A stretch of DNA of 6,045 nucleotides from positions 1-6,045 of the forward strand of contig DATFDL010000537.1 of assembly GCA_035252155.1 (NCBI GenBank), written 5' to 3'. Source of the DNA: JAICLL01 sp035252155. Lineage in GTDB: Bacteria > Planctomycetota > Planctomycetia > Pirellulales > JAICIG01. How positions within the stretch are numbered: the first letter of the stretch is position 1; every line of letters begins with the position of its first letter. Below are positions 5,776-6,045 of the stretch, piece by piece. The notes below the pieces were generated by a model. The model made no database searches. It saw nothing but the letters and a program-made list of their open reading frames with translations, and had not been told where the DNA came from. The translations under genes were made by a program, and so were the position numbers.

Positions 5776-6045
5776 CTACGCGCCCGCGAGGAGCGCCTTT
5801 CTGAGTTTCGAGGGGCCGTGGCAGCACTCGTCGGTCCAATCTCCCATGAAGCCAATTCGATGGCCGCTTTTCGGGCGGTACATCCCAGGTAAAAGATTTG
5901 AGTTACCCGACTCGGCACTGCCCAGCACCACGGAGCCGAGCGAGACGACGACATTGATCAACTTCCAACCCAGCCATTTGAACCACGTACCAAAAACTTC
6001 ACGTTTTTTTCGATTCGAAAAAAACGCACGCTCGAGGTACGGAGA
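5776..6045 (-). CDS. Unrecognised protein, C-terminal 89 residues only
   Basis: The frame is open from the right window edge to a TAG at 5778-5776 and has no plausible start inside the window, so the gene probably begins outside. It contains a basic stretch (SNRKKRE), a tryptophan-rich and hydrophobic segment (WFKWLGWKLINV followed by VVSLGSVVLGSA) that could be membrane-associated, and a polar tail with GFMGDWTDECCHGPSKL. Third positions are GC-rich in the middle (GTC GTC GTC TCG CTC GGC), supporting coding. I do not recognise a family. The two other minus-strand frames close earlier or look like shadows. It could also be a decayed fragment next to the IS. Confidence 0.45.
   Translation of the reverse strand, partial: SPYLERAFFSNRKKREVFGTWFKWLGWKLINVVVSLGSVVLGSAESGNSNLLPGMYRPKSGHRIGFMGDWTDECCHGPSKLRKALLAGA
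6002..6026. repeat. AT-rich hairpin with T7 and A7 arms
   Basis: CGTTTTTTTCG (6002-6012) and CGAAAAAAACG (6016-6026) are perfect 11-bp inverted arms around ATT. It lies inside the frame of the partial protein, where it encodes FFSNRKK. It is the most AT-rich spot in a GC-rich window. Confidence 0.8.

Noticed and set aside
5443..5892. Plus-strand open frame of 149 codons
   Set aside because: It runs through the inverted-repeat structure, has no ribosome binding site and no recognisable domain.
1..6045. CRISPR array, tRNA or rRNA
   Set aside because: No regularly spaced direct repeats of suitable size, and no tRNA- or rRNA-like sequence was seen on either strand.

Overview
The window is GC-rich and reads like a planctomycete chromosome (Pirellulales-like is my best guess). 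This is inferred from a secreted protein pairing a carbohydrate-binding-like fold with a DNRLRE/CBM96-type repeat, the style of the dCTP deaminase, short palindromic and heptamer intergenic repeats, and an IS110-family element. No rRNA or tRNA is present to confirm it.

Left part (1-3458), all on the minus strand. From right to left in coordinates, which is the direction of transcription, there is a short-chain dehydrogenase (3458-2676), an endonuclease III gene nth (2580-1909) and a dCTP deaminase gene dcd (1912-1334). nth and dcd overlap by four bases (ATGA), so they are almost certainly co-translated. A 224-bp gap with two palindromic repeats follows. After it lies a secreted protein gene (start 1109) that runs off the left edge of the window. 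That gene has no stop inside the window, so it is easily missed by a search for complete ORFs, but it is open for 369 codons.

Middle (3459-3960): a non-coding stretch with two different 7-bp tandem repeats, then the decayed 3' end of a minus-strand gene. The coding signal of this relic changes frame at an A6/T6 run, so I call it a pseudogene.

Right part (about 4014-5652): an IS110-family insertion sequence on the plus strand. Its 446-aa recombinase keeps all four acidic residues of the RuvC-like domain and the serine-containing C-terminal domain. A folded leader sits directly in front of its GTG start. Its stop is followed by a striking 204-nt structure bounded by a perfect 32-bp inverted repeat. 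IS110-family enzymes are known to be guided by a bridge RNA made from the non-coding end of the element, so this 3' structure is the best candidate for an unusual guide RNA here. A passenger palindromic (MITE-like) repeat is the main alternative. Exact IS ends could not be set from one copy.

Right edge (5776-6045): the C-terminal 89 residues of an unrecognised minus-strand protein enter from outside. I see nothing assignable at 5653-5775.

Functionally, nth and dcd link base-excision repair of damaged pyrimidines with pyrimidine nucleotide supply. The other genes show no evident shared pathway.
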